Shown here in pieces: positions 32,909 through 42,361 of a DNA stretch of 47,670 nt (positions are counted from its first letter, which is position 1; each line of letters opens with the position of its first letter). The stretch is from Erythrobacter sp. Lineage in GTDB: Bacteria > Pseudomonadota > Alphaproteobacteria > Sphingomonadales > Sphingomonadaceae. The notes beneath the pieces were generated by a model. That model made no database searches. It was not told where the DNA came from and saw only the letters and a list, made by a program, of their open reading frames with translations. The position numbers were made by a program, and so were the translations under genes. The stretch spans positions 1-47,670 of the forward strand of contig PNKW01000017.1 of the NCBI GenBank assembly GCA_013822695.1, given 5' to 3'.

Positions 32909-35337
32909 TTCTTCTTGCCGTCAGGCACCGCGTTCGCTGCCTCGCCCATCAGGTCGCGGCCGGTGCGCGACTTGGGCGTCTCGTCCTTGAAGGTCTCGAT
33001 CCGGCTCGGGATGATGCGGCGCGGGTAGTGGTTGTTTTCGATGTCGGCGTCGCCCGTCTCCCAGTCGGGATCGACCACCACCTGCACCAGCTCCTTGCCC
33101 TTGGGGAAGACCAGCAGCTTGGCCACCTCGCGCGCATTGCGGCGCCAGATTTCGGCGGGGATGGAGAGCTTCTCGGTCGACCCGTCCTTGAAGGTCAGGC
33201 CGAGGATCACCGGCATCACCAGCCCGCCCTTGTTGGTGAAATTGAGGACGTAGTAATTCGCATCCTCCTTCACTGCGCGATCAAACGCCGTGCGCTCCCA
33301 CGGGGCAAGGCTGTCGAGGAATTCGGTGTAGGACTTGCGGTCCTTGGGCGTGACGGTGAATTCGTCGTTCCTGTCGTAGAAATCGGTGACGCCCGGGTTC
33401 TCGAGCACCCAGATCGGCAGGCCCTGCTGCTGGTTGAGGCCGATACCGACCGCGTCTGGCTCGTCCTCGCGCTCCTGACGGCGGCGGCCCAAGTCGATGT
33501 CGGGGTTCTTGGTGTCGACCCTCAGGCGGTAGATCGAGTCCAGCGAGATATCGACGTGGTCGGTGGTGTAGAACCACCCGCGCCAGAACCAGTCGAGATC
33601 GGTGCCGCTTGCCTCTTCCATGGTGCGGAAGAAGTCCGCAGGGGTCGGCCGCTTGAACTTCCAGCGGCGCGCATATTCCTTCAGCGCGAAATCGAACCGC
33701 TCGCGCCCGATGATCGTGTCGCGCAGCAGGTGGAGCGCGGCCGAGGGCTTGCCATAGGCATTGGCGCCGAGGTCGGTGACCGAATCCGACTGCGTCATGA
33801 TCGGCTGCTGGCTCGAGGAGACCATGTAGGGGATCATGTCGCGCGGCAGGCTGCGGGTCCACGGCATCTCCGGGTCCCACTCATAACCCGCGACCGAATC
33901 GAGGAAGGAATTCAATCCCTCGTCCATCCAGGTCCATTGCCGTTCGTCCGAATTGACCACCATCGGGAAGTAGATGTGCCCGATCTCGTGGATCACCACG
34001 CCGACGAGGCCGACCTTGGTGGCGAGCGAATAGGTGCGCGTGCCATCCTTGTTGAGGATGGTGCGCGGGCCGTTGAAGGTGATCATCGGATATTCCATCC
34101 CGCCCACCGGCCCGTTCACGGATTGCGCGGTGGGATAGGGATAGTCGAAGCTGAAGCGCGAATAGACCTTCATGGTGTGGACCACGGCGGCGGTCGAATA
34201 CTTGCGCCACAGCTCGCCGCCCTCCTTGGGCCAGAAGCTCATCGCCATGACGGTATCGAACTCGGCGCCGGGCTGCTTGTGGCCTTGTGCGTCCCACATG
34301 AACTTGCGGCTGCTGGCCCAGGCGAAATCGCGCACATTGGTCGCGGCAAAGCGCCAGGTCTTGGTGCCGGTCGGCCCCTTGGCCTCGGCGGCGGCGGCTT
34401 CCTGCGGGGTGACGATGAAGACCGGCGCGGCGGCGTCCTTGGCGGTCTCCAGCCGCTGGCGCTGCGCGGCGGTCAGCACCGCGTCGGGGTTCTGGAGCAC
34501 GCCGGTCGAGGCGACGATGTGATCGTTCGGCACGGTCATCTCGACCGCGTAGTCGCCGAATTCGAGGGTGAACTCGCCGCGCCCGAGGAACTCCTTGTTG
34601 TGCCAGCCTTCGTAGTCCGAATAGGCGACCATGCGCGGGAACCACTGGGCAAGGAGGAAGATGTCGTTGCCCCCCTTCCTCGGATCATCGGGGAAATGCT
34701 CGTAGCCCGAGCGCGCGACCACCGCGTCTTCCTCGACGATGTTGAAGGCCCACTCCATGGCGAATTCGACCGTCTCGCCCCGTGCGAGCGGCGCGGGCAG
34801 GTCGATCCGCATCAGCGTGCCGACGATGGTGTGCGGCAGCGCCGCGCCATTCAGCGTCACCGCAGTGATGTCATAGCCATAGCGGTTGTCGGCCATCGCC
34901 TGCTGGCGGCGCAGTTCCTCGAAGGAGAGCTTGGTCGGCTCATTGCCCGAACCCAGCGTCACCTTGGGCCCGCGCCGCCCCGCGCCGCCGAAGGCATCGG
35001 TCAGCTCGGCCATCGAATCGCGCTTGAAGATGTTCTGGTCGAGCTGCATCCACAGCCACGGCAGGCTATCGGGCGAGTTGTTGGTGTAGCGCACCGTGCC
35101 CTTGGCGGTCAGCCGCCGCTTCGGCTCGTCGAGCGTCGCGGTGATGTTGTAATCGACCTTCTGCTGCCAGTATTCGTGCCCCGGCGCGCCGCTCGCGTTG
35201 CGATAGGTGTTGGGATCGGGCAGCACCTCGTCGAGTTGGCGGAACTTGTCCTGATAATCGCCCTTGGTCTGCTGCACGCTCTGGGCGGAGGCGGGGACGG
35301 CGAGGAACAGGGCGGCAATCAGCAGAACGATACGCAA
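32905..35337 (-). CDS. M1 family metallopeptidase, exported
   Basis: An 810-aa gluzincin peptidase. The N-terminus (MRIVLLIAALFLAVPASAQ) is a signal peptide. The zinc site is HEIGH with the third ligand in the following DEGLN (MDEGLNSFLD), and the GxMEN-like substrate motif reads GGMEYPMITF. M1 enzymes usually act as aminopeptidases; substrate unknown. The start is TTG at 35337, placed after GGAGAG with normal spacing; no ATG gives a signal peptide this complete. It is translationally coupled to the DUF6702-like gene. A long open frame on the opposite strand is not regarded as real. Confidence 0.92.
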   Translation of the reverse strand: MRIVLLIAALFLAVPASAQSVQQTKGDYQDKFRQLDEVLPDPNTYRNASGAPGHEYWQQKVDYNITATLDEPKRRLTAKGTVRYTNNSPDSLPWLWMQLDQNIFKRDSMAELTDAFGGAGRRGPKVTLGSGNEPTKLSFEELRRQQAMADNRYGYDITAVTLNGAALPHTIVGTLMRIDLPAPLARGETVEFAMEWAFNIVEEDAVVARSGYEHFPDDPRKGGNDIFLLAQWFPRMVAYSDYEGWHNKEFLGRGEFTLEFGDYAVEMTVPNDHIVASTGVLQNPDAVLTAAQRQRLETAKDAAAPVFIVTPQEAAAAEAKGPTGTKTWRFAATNVRDFAWASSRKFMWDAQGHKQPGAEFDTVMAMSFWPKEGGELWRKYSTAAVVHTMKVYSRFSFDYPYPTAQSVNGPVGGMEYPMITFNGPRTILNKDGTRTYSLATKVGLVGVVIHEIGHIYFPMVVNSDERQWTWMDEGLNSFLDSVAGYEWDPEMPWTRSLPRDMIPYMVSSSQQPIMTQSDSVTDLGANAYGKPSAALHLLRDTIIGRERFDFALKEYARRWKFKRPTPADFFRTMEEASGTDLDWFWRGWFYTTDHVDISLDSIYRLRVDTKNPDIDLGRRRQEREDEPDAVGIGLNQQQGLPIWVLENPGVTDFYDRNDEFTVTPKDRKSYTEFLDSLAPWERTAFDRAVKEDANYYVLNFTNKGGLVMPVILGLTFKDGSTEKLSIPAEIWRRNAREVAKLLVFPKGKELVQVVVDPDWETGDADIENNHYPRRIIPSRIETFKDETPKSRTGRDLMGEAANAVPDGKKK

Positions 35338-35366
35338 GGCAGGCTCTCCGGCGCGAATGGCGGTGA

Positions 35367-35627
<261 letters not shown>

Positions 35628-35647
35628 TTCACCGGAGAACGAGCCAA

Positions 35648-36760
35648 ATGAAGACCCGCGCCGCCGTTGCCTTTGCGCCCCTGCAGCCGCTCGAAATCGT
35701 CGAGCTCGATCTTGAGGGCCCCAAGGCCGGCGAGGTGCTGGTCGAGATCATGGCGACCGGCATCTGCCATACCGATGCCTATACGCTCGACGGGTTCGAC
35801 TCCGAGGGGATCTTCCCGAGCGTGCTCGGCCACGAAGGCGCCGGGATCGTGCGCGAGGTCGGGCCGGGGGTGACCAGCGTGAAGCCCGGCGATCACGTGA
35901 TCCCGCTCTACACCCCCGAATGCCGCCAGTGTAAGTCGTGCCTCAGCGGCAAAACCAACCTGTGCACCGCGATCCGCGCGACGCAGGGCAAGGGGCTGAT
36001 GCCCGACGGCACCACGCGCTTCAGCTACAAGGGCCAGCCGATCTTCCATTACATGGGCTGCTCGACCTTCTCGAACTTCACCGTCCTGCCCGAGATCGCC
36101 GTGGCAAAAATCCGTGAGGACGCGCCGTTCCAGTCGGCCTGCTACATCGGCTGCGGGGTGACGACCGGCGTGGGCGCGGTGACCAACACCGCCAAGGTGC
36201 AGGTGGGCGACAATGTCGTGGTCTTCGGCCTCGGCGGGATCGGCCTCAACGTCATCCAGGGCGCGCGGCTGGCGGGGGCGAACCTCATCATCGGGGTCGA
36301 CATCAATCCGGCGCGCGAGGAATGGGGCAAGCGGTTCGGGATGACCCACTTCCTCAACTCCAAGAGCATGAGCCGCGAGGAGATCGTCGCCAAGGTGGTC
36401 GAGATGACCGACGGCGGCGCGGACTACACCTTCGATGCCACCGGCAACACCGAAGTGATGCGCACCGCGCTCGAAGCCTGCCACCGCGGCTGGGGCACCA
36501 GCGTCATCATCGGGGTCGCCGAAGCGGGCAAGGAAATCGCCACCCGTCCGTTCCAGCTGGTGACGGGCCGCAACTGGCGCGGCACCGCGTTTGGCGGAGC
36601 CAAGGGCCGTACCGACGTGCCCAAGATCGTCGACATGTACATGACCGGCAAGATCGAGATCGACCCGATGATCACCCACGTCATGGGACTGGAAGAGATC
36701 AACACCGCCTTCGACCTGATGCACGAAGGCAAGTCGATCCGTTCTGTCGTGGTGTTCTGA
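35648..36760 (+). CDS. frmA: S-(hydroxymethyl)glutathione dehydrogenase (class III alcohol dehydrogenase)
   Basis: Oxidises S-hydroxymethylglutathione, the first step of formaldehyde detoxification, with NAD+. The 370-aa zinc enzyme has the catalytic zinc ligands in [12 protein letters not shown] and [12 protein letters not shown] plus the later cysteine in [10 protein letters not shown], the four structural cysteines in [17 protein letters not shown], and the nucleotide-binding [14 protein letters not shown]. The length and the class III pattern (FNSKSM-like [18 protein letters not shown]) support the call. The ATG at 35648 is the normal start. No S-formylglutathione hydrolase gene is adjacent; the next gene is the interrupted GNAT gene. 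Confidence 0.93.
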   Translation: MKTRAAVAFAPLQPLEIVELDLEGPKAGEVLVEIMATGICHTDAYTLDGFDSEGIFPSVLGHEGAGIVREVGPGVTSVKPGDHVIPLYTPECRQCKSCLSGKTNLCTAIRATQGKGLMPDGTTRFSYKGQPIFHYMGCSTFSNFTVLPEIAVAKIREDAPFQSACYIGCGVTTGVGAVTNTAKVQVGDNVVVFGLGGIGLNVIQGARLAGANLIIGVDINPAREEWGKRFGMTHFLNSKSMSREEIVAKVVEMTDGGADYTFDATGNTEVMRTALEACHRGWGTSVIIGVAEAGKEIATRPFQLVTGRNWRGTAFGGAKGRTDVPKIVDMYMTGKIEIDPMITHVMGLEEINTAFDLMHEGKSIRSVVVF

Positions 36761-36850
36761 TCGCCTGTGCACCTGCCCGTGGTTAACCGCGTGGTTACAC
36801 CGAGGGTCTAAGGGCTTAGTGCGAAGCCCCCCCGGCGCAGCAGGTGATGC

Positions 36851-37930
36851 ATGTATCAGGCCAGGATTGCAGCCGGTCCTCTGGCGGTCGCGACGATAGC
36901 GGGCTTTCCGCCCTAAATCGACGCGCTCGCCGATCAGGCGCGGCCGGGCTACGGCTTCCTGCGCGCGGCGTGGTATCGCGGTGCCGGGGAGCAGGCGGGC
37001 GCCACGCTGGTGGTGCAGCGCGGCGAGGGCGGCGCGCTGCTTGCCGCTATTCCGCTCGTCCCCTTCGGCCCGGCGATCGCGCGAACGCACAAGGTTGCCG
37101 GGCTCTACTGGCCGTTTCGCAGCATCCTCATCGCCCCGGACTGCACCGAGCACGAGCTCGCCGCCGCGCTGCGCCACAAGGCCTTCGGCCCGGTGTGGCG
37201 GCTCGGCCCGGCGCGGATGGACGATCCCGCGGCACTCACGCTGATCGGCGGTGCCCATGCTGCCGGATGGCGCGTGCTCTCTCGGCCCGCAGGCACCAGC
37301 TGGGTGATCGATCTGGATGCGATGCGCCGCACCGGCCTGCCCCGCAATTCGGTCGCCCGCAAGCTGCGCAACGGCTGGCGCAAGCTCGAAGCGCTCGGTA
37401 CTCCGAGCTGGCGCACCATCCGGGGCGCACAATGGAATGACAGCGTGCTCGACGACCTTGCCCGGATCGAGGCGGACAGCTGGATCGGGCGCAGCACCGA
37501 CGGCAGCGGCGCGAAGTTTCTGAACGCCGCGCAGCGCGCCTATTGGCGCACCGCGCTGACCGACCCCGCGCTCGTCGAGCGGCTCTCCGCCGCCATCCTG
37601 ATGCTGGACGACCGCCCGGTCGCCTTCAGTTTCGACCTCGATGATGGCCCAATTCGCTACGCTATCGCGGGCAGCCATGCGGAGGAGCTGAAGCACTGCT
37701 ATATCGGCAAGCATGTCAATTACCGCGCGCTCGAAGAATGCCTGGCCTCCCCGCTGTCGCGCTTCGATCTCGGATCGGGCGATAGCGGCTACAAGCGCGA
37801 GATGGGCGCCCGGCCGGGCTATGACATGACCGATCTGTTGCTGGTCCGCAGCCCGATCGCGGCATGGGCGCTGGCAAAGGCATGGGGGCCGCCAATCGAT
37901 CCCGTGGAGCGCGCCCGCGCCGATGCCTGA
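36851..37930 (+). pseudogene. GNAT/CelD-like acyltransferase gene interrupted by an in-frame TAA
   Basis: The intact-looking part (from GTG 37010, 306 aa) belongs to the GNAT-type acetyltransferases of the CelD/BcsL or FemAB-like group (GTSWVIDLDAMRR, VARKLRNGWRKLE, then SSWIGR-like DSWIGRSTDGSG, RFDLGSGDSGYKREMG). Coding character extends upstream: in the same frame, residues GYGFLRAAWYRG and further to IDALADQARP are encoded before 37010. A TAA at 36914-36916 follows 21 codons from ATG 36851, which has AGGTG upstream. Either the gene carries a nonsense mutation, or the real start is the GTG at 37010 with a shortened N-terminus. Its stop overlaps the flippase start by 8 nt. A role in surface polysaccharide modification is inferred from the neighbour. 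Confidence 0.7.
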
Positions 37931-39401
37931 TCGCACCACCTCCCCCTCGCTCGCCGCGCAGGTGCGCACGGCGGTGATCTGGCGCTCGGGCAGCCAGATC
38001 GGGACGCAGATCGTGTCCTGGGCCTCGACCCTGATCGTCATCCGCCTGCTCGCCCCGCAGGACTATGGCCTGTTTGCGATGGCGCAGGTGATGCTGGTGC
38101 TGCTCAACACCATGAACGGCTACGGCCTCGCCTCTGCGCTGATCCGCGAGGAGGAGGTGACCGACGAGCGGCTGCGCCAGACATTGGGCATGCTGATGCT
38201 GCTCAACGGGGGCCTCGCGCTGGTGCAATTCCTCGCCGCGCCGCTGGTCGCGCTGTGGTTCGACCAGCCGATGGTCGCGAACATGCTGCGGGTGCAGGCG
38301 CTGCTCTATCTCGCGGTTCCCTTTTGCGCGTTGTCACACGCGATCCTTTCGCGCCGGATGGATTTCCGCCGCCCGGCGCAGGTGCGCCTCGTCGCCGCGA
38401 TTGCAGGCGCAGGGACAGCGTTGACCGGAGCCCTTGCAGGCTGGGGCGTATGGACTCTGGTGAGCGCGCCGCTGGTGATGGTCTTCACCGAGGCGGTCGG
38501 CATGACCCGCGCCGCCGGCACGCCACTGCGCCCCTCGTTCCGCTTTGCGGGCGCAGGCCACATCGCCGGTTTCGGCGGGGTGATGACCGCGACCCAGCTG
38601 TTCTGGTTCGTCCAGAGCCAGGCCGATGTAATGATCGCCGGGCGCGTGCTCGATCCCCACTCGCTTGGCGTCTACACCACCGGGCTGTTCCTCGCCCAGC
38701 TGCTCGCCGCCAAGTTCGTGCCGCCGATCAACGAGGTCGCCTACGCCGCCTATGCCCGCCAGCCTGAGCTGGGCGCGAGCGCGCTGCTCGCCACCATCCG
38801 CCTCGTGATGCTGATCGCGCTGCCCGCCTATGCGGGTCTTGCCGTGGTCGCCCCGGTGCTGGTGCCGGTGCTGCTGGGCGAACACTGGATCGAGATCGTC
38901 CCGCTGCTCCCGATCCTTGCCGCGGCGATGGCGATGATGACGCTGCAGATCCTGTTCGCGCCTGCCACCAATGCCCGCGGCGTGCCGATGGCGGCGCTGC
39001 GCATCACGATGATCGGCAGCGTGGTGATGACCACATCCTACTATATCGGCTCGCACTGGGGGGTGACGGGGTTTGCCTGGGCGTGGGTCGGCGGAATGGC
39101 GGTGCTGACTGCGGCCACCGTCACGCTGTCGGGCCGGATCATCGGCTTGCGCCTCGATGGCCTGCTGCGCGCGGTGCTGCCGCCGCTGCTCGCGTCGCTG
39201 GCGATGGCGGGCGGGGTGTGGCTGGGCCTGCGCGGCCTGCCGCCGGTGCCCGACTGGGTCGCGCTGGGGGTGGCGGTGCCGCTGGGCGTGGCGCTCTATC
39301 TCGGCGCGCTCAACATCATCGCGCCCGATCGCCTGGCCGAAGCGCTGAACTTCGCCCGCAACAGCGACGGGAACCAGCCGGAGCCCGCACCGGCGGAATA
39401 G
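37923..39401 (+). CDS. Polysaccharide flippase (Wzx/MATE-like)
   Basis: A 492-aa membrane protein with about 12-14 spans, of the PST/MVF family of polysaccharide or lipid-linked oligosaccharide flippases. It begins with VIWRSGSQIGTQIVSWASTL and has the repeated pattern LAPQDYGLFAMAQVMLVLLN and VLDPHSLGVYTTGLFLAQLL of the family. It moves undecaprenyl-linked saccharides across the inner membrane, by analogy. The start ATG 37923 overlaps the end of the GNAT gene by 8 nt, indicating one transcript. Neighbouring glycosyltransferases are not in the window. Confidence 0.88.
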   Translation: MPDRTTSPSLAAQVRTAVIWRSGSQIGTQIVSWASTLIVIRLLAPQDYGLFAMAQVMLVLLNTMNGYGLASALIREEEVTDERLRQTLGMLMLLNGGLALVQFLAAPLVALWFDQPMVANMLRVQALLYLAVPFCALSHAILSRRMDFRRPAQVRLVAAIAGAGTALTGALAGWGVWTLVSAPLVMVFTEAVGMTRAAGTPLRPSFRFAGAGHIAGFGGVMTATQLFWFVQSQADVMIAGRVLDPHSLGVYTTGLFLAQLLAAKFVPPINEVAYAAYARQPELGASALLATIRLVMLIALPAYAGLAVVAPVLVPVLLGEHWIEIVPLLPILAAAMAMMTLQILFAPATNARGVPMAALRITMIGSVVMTTSYYIGSHWGVTGFAWAWVGGMAVLTAATVTLSGRIIGLRLDGLLRAVLPPLLASLAMAGGVWLGLRGLPPVPDWVALGVAVPLGVALYLGALNIIAPDRLAEALNFARNSDGNQPEPAPAE

Positions 39402-39437
39402 GCCTGTCAAAAGCGCCTGATTGACTTGGGGCAGGCG

Positions 39438-40334
39438 ATGCGGTTGGGCGAGGCCATGACCACCGCCCGCCCTGCTCCGACCACCCGCTTCTACCCCGTC
39501 AACGGGATTGATCTTGCCGTCCACCAATGGGCCTCTGACGGAGATGCCGCGCCGCTGGTCTTTGCCCATGCGACGGGGTTTCACGGCCGGGTGTGGGACG
39601 CGATTGCCGAGCGGTTTCCGGCGCATCCGGTCTTCGCCATCGACCTGCGCGGGCACGGGTTGTCGCGCGCCGCGCCGATCGACGACTGGCGGCTTCTGGC
39701 GCGCGATGTTGCGGATTTCCTCGAGCAAGCGGGCCTCTCGGGCGCGGTGGGGATCGGCCATTCGATGGGCGCGCACACGCTGGTGCAGGTCGCAGCCGAT
39801 GCGCCGGGGCGGTTTTCGCGCCTTGTGCTGTTTGACCCCGTGATCCTCGCGCCCGAATTCTACGCCCCCACGGAGGCGCTCTACACCGCCGACAACCCCC
39901 ACCCCGCGGTCCGCCGCAAGCGTGACTTCGCTTCGGCAGAGGCGATGATCGAACGCTTCGCCAGCCGCGATCCCTATGACCTGTTCGATGCACGCGTGTT
40001 CGAGGATTACTGCCGCCACGGGCTCGTCCCCGCGGCAAACGGGGACGGCATGGAACTCGCCTGCGCGCCCGAGGTCGAGGCGAGCGTCTATGCCGCGAGC
40101 CGCAGCAATCCAGGCATTCTGGAGGCGGCGATGCGGGTGGACATTCCGGTGCTGGTGGTGCGCGCCAAACACACCACATTGAACGACTTCAAGAGCTCGC
40201 CGACCTGGCCGGAACTGGCGGCGCGGATGCTGCAGGGGAGCGACCTCTACCGGCCGGACATGACCCACTTCCACCCGTTCCAGGACCCGGCGGATGCGGC
40301 GCGGATCATTGCGGAGTTTATCGGCGAGGCGTGA
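39438..40334 (+). CDS. Alpha/beta-fold hydrolase
   Basis: A 298-aa hydrolase. The nucleophile elbow is GIGHSMGAHTLV. The oxyanion-hole region is VFAHATGFHGRVWD, FAIDLRGHGLSR follows it, and the likely catalytic histidine is in MTHFHPFQDP. The third residue is probably the aspartate in the RAKHTTLNDFK stretch or nearby. Substrate unknown; the sequence fits lipase, esterase or peroxidase-type members. The start is ambiguous: ATG 39438 has GGGG 6-9 nt before it, ATG 39456 would remove six residues. A parS site lies 11 nt after its stop. Confidence 0.82.
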   Translation: MRLGEAMTTARPAPTTRFYPVNGIDLAVHQWASDGDAAPLVFAHATGFHGRVWDAIAERFPAHPVFAIDLRGHGLSRAAPIDDWRLLARDVADFLEQAGLSGAVGIGHSMGAHTLVQVAADAPGRFSRLVLFDPVILAPEFYAPTEALYTADNPHPAVRRKRDFASAEAMIERFASRDPYDLFDARVFEDYCRHGLVPAANGDGMELACAPEVEASVYAASRSNPGILEAAMRVDIPVLVVRAKHTTLNDFKSSPTWPELAARMLQGSDLYRPDMTHFHPFQDPADAARIIAEFIGEA

Positions 40335-40345
40335 TGTTCCGCAAA

Positions 40346-40361
40346 TGTTTCACGTGAAACA
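40346..40361. other. parS: parS-type ParB-binding site (second copy)
   Basis: TGTTTCACGTGAAACA is a perfect 16-bp palindrome and equals the most common chromosomal parS sequence; symmetry extends one more base at each side (40345-40362). It sits in the 38-bp gap between the converging hydrolase and fliS genes. Together with 2080-2095 it marks a region loaded by ParB. Confidence 0.85.
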
Positions 40362-40372
40362 TTGCCGCCAAC

Positions 40373-40738
40373 CTAACTCGCAGCCTCCAGCAGATCATTG
40401 ATATCCTTGCGAATTTCCTCAAGTCTCTGCGCGTCGGCCTGTTGGATTTGCTTTCCCACCTGCCCCGCCAGCCCGCCATAGAAGGCCTTGAGGCTGGCAC
40501 CCAGCGGATGCGCGGGGGCGACCGAGCGGGCCAGCCACAGCAGAATCGTCTGCGCGCGCATTAGCGGCTCACGACCCGCCGATGACCCGCGCACTACCGC
40601 GCCATAGGCCTGCGCCAGCGCGGCCTGCGCCTCCTCGAGGCAAATGCGGGTGAGATCGCCGCTGCCCGAAGCCTCGATCCGCGCGTCGAGCGCGACGCGG
40701 CGATAGGCGGCGGCAGGGTTGCGGGACAGCATCTGCAT
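40373..40738 (-). CDS. fliS: Flagellin-export chaperone FliS
   Basis: A 121-aa helical protein following fliD. The NPAAAYRRVALDARIEASGS opening and the central LEEAQAALAQAYGAVVRG and ILLWLARSVAPAHPLGASLK stretches match FliS, which binds the C-terminus of flagellin and prevents early polymerisation. The sequence is divergent. It lies 12 nt downstream of fliD and ends the minus-strand flagellar series. The start could lie at 40738 (MQMLSRN) or two codons later. Confidence 0.8.
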   Translation of the reverse strand: MQMLSRNPAAAYRRVALDARIEASGSGDLTRICLEEAQAALAQAYGAVVRGSSAGREPLMRAQTILLWLARSVAPAHPLGASLKAFYGGLAGQVGKQIQQADAQRLEEIRKDINDLLEAAS

Positions 40739-40750
40739 CGCTCGGGCCCC

Positions 40751-42196
40751 TTAGTTGTTGTCGTCACGCGGCGCGAAGTTGGCGCGCACGAAATCGAGCG
40801 TGGTTTGCGCCGCCGAGACCCGCTGGCCCGAAGCGGTCAGCTCGCGGCTCAGCCGTTCGCGCAAGGCTTCCTGCTGTTCGGCAATCCGGGCGAGGCGTTC
40901 ATCGGTCTGTTCGAGCTGGCGCTGGTAACGCTGCACCGATCCGCCGAGCGAGCCGGGATCGCCAAGCAGCGTCGCCTCGCGCGCGAAGCGGTCGAAGGCG
41001 GCGAACACCCCGGTCGCGCCGGTGGTGAACAGCCCCGCGACCGCTTCCGGGTTCGCTTCGAGCGCGCGATTGAGCGGCACCGGATCGAGCCGGAAGGTGC
41101 CATCGCGGTTGATCGCAAGGCCAAGGTCGCCGAGCGTGCGCGGCTCGTTCGGGGCGGCATTGGGGTTGACCACCAGCCGCGACAGCGCCGACAGCTCGCG
41201 CCGCAATTCGCGCGCGCCGCTGTCATTGCCCAGCTCCCCGCCGAGCGGCGCGGCCACGGTGTTGAGCTGGGTGGCGATATCGTTCAGCGCGGCGACGAAA
41301 TCGTTCATCACCGCCGTGATCGCGGAGGCGTCATTGGTGAAGGACACGGTAGTCGGCGCGCCGATATTGGTGGCGGTGAGTTCAAGCGTGAAGCCCCCCG
41401 GCAGGCCGGTGACGCGGTTGCTGGGGCTGGTGATCGGGACGGTGTCGAGCACGAGGCTGGCATCGCCCGCCGTGCCGCGCAGCTCGCCCGCATCGGTGGC
41501 GGGGTTCCAGGCGAGATAGGACAGATCGCCCGGCGCTGCCGCGCCGCCTGCACCCACGGGTTCGAGCACGAAGCCATTGGCCGCGCCCTCTGCGCCCTTG
41601 AGCACCAGCTGCGCGCCGCCCGTGCCTTGCGCGACATAGGCGCTCACCGCGCCCCGGCTCTCGCGGGTGATCCTGGCGGCCAATGTGGCAAGGGTATCAT
41701 CGGCGGTGACGGTGATCGCCAGCGGGTCGCGCGCGGCATCGGGGTTGAAGCTCGCGCCGTCGACTTCGCCGAAGCGGATGTTGAGCGTGCCCGCGCCGAC
41801 CAGCGCCGCGCCGCTGGCATAGGCCCCGGTCACCAGCGTCTGGCTGCGAGCAAGCTGGGTCACCTCGAGCGAAAAATTGCCGCGCGGGGAGAGCCCGGCA
41901 GGCACGCTCGCACGCGCCACGGCGGCATTGCCGATGCTTGCCTGCGGGGCCAGTTCGCCATTGCGGATGCGGTCCCCCAGCGCGCTCGCCAGCCCGGAGA
42001 TCGCGCTGCGCAGCTGCGTGGCGGCGGAAATCTGCGCCTCGAGCGTCTCGCGCCGGGTCTCCACCGTCTGGCGCTGAAACCCGAAGCTCGCCTCGGCGAT
42101 GTCGGTCGCCAGCTGGCTGTAATTGACCCCGTTGCCGAAGCCGAGCGAGGTCAGGATCGAAGAGCCGAAGTTTTCCATGTCGCTGAAGACGTCCAT
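40751..42196 (-). CDS. fliD: Flagellar filament cap protein FliD (HAP2)
   Basis: Caps the growing filament and promotes flagellin folding into it. The 481-aa protein has the FliD N-terminal helical part (TDIAEASFGFQRQTVETRRE, TLEAQISAATQLRSAISGLA) and the C-terminal coiled coil (LEQTDERLARIAEQQEALRE). The middle domains are low-complexity, Ala/Gly-rich, as in FliD. The start is ATG 42196 (MDVFSDMENFG); an ATG 6 codons later is possible. It lies 163 bp from flhB, with a long inverted repeat in between, so its promoter may lie inside or beyond that element. Confidence 0.88.
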   Translation of the reverse strand: MDVFSDMENFGSSILTSLGFGNGVNYSQLATDIAEASFGFQRQTVETRRETLEAQISAATQLRSAISGLASALGDRIRNGELAPQASIGNAAVARASVPAGLSPRGNFSLEVTQLARSQTLVTGAYASGAALVGAGTLNIRFGEVDGASFNPDAARDPLAITVTADDTLATLAARITRESRGAVSAYVAQGTGGAQLVLKGAEGAANGFVLEPVGAGGAAAPGDLSYLAWNPATDAGELRGTAGDASLVLDTVPITSPSNRVTGLPGGFTLELTATNIGAPTTVSFTNDASAITAVMNDFVAALNDIATQLNTVAAPLGGELGNDSGARELRRELSALSRLVVNPNAAPNEPRTLGDLGLAINRDGTFRLDPVPLNRALEANPEAVAGLFTTGATGVFAAFDRFAREATLLGDPGSLGGSVQRYQRQLEQTDERLARIAEQQEALRERLSRELTASGQRVSAAQTTLDFVRANFAPRDDNN

Positions 42197-42218
42197 CCGG
42201 GGGTGGGTTTAAGGGGTT

Positions 42219-42361
42219 GATCCTCCCCTTAAGGGGAGGGGGACCATGCGCAGCATGGTGGAGGGGCGGGCGAGGGTAATCCAAAGGCTTTGCGCTCGGG
42301 GCAGCGCCGCTCGCCCCTCCACCACCCTGCGGGTGGTCCCCCTCCCCCAAGGGGGAGGATC
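42219..42361. repeat. 143-bp inverted-repeat element between flhB and fliD
   Basis: Two arms of about 55 nt, beginning GATCCTCCCC on the left and ending GGGGAGGATC on the right, are related as imperfect inverted repeats. Each arm carries two small hairpins: CCTCCCC/GGGGAGG, then ACCATGC-GCA-GCATGGT on the left or ACCACCC-GCA-GGGTGGT on the right. The right end overlaps the stop codon of flhB by two bases. The structure resembles the paired REP/BIME-type or MITE-like repeats common in intergenic DNA of sphingomonads. A transcript through it would form one long hairpin. Confidence 0.75.

Noticed and set aside
35891..35902. GATCACGTGATC palindrome as a third parS site
   Set aside because: Only the inner CACGTG agrees with parS; the flanking TGTT and AACA are absent and the sequence lies inside the frmA coding region.
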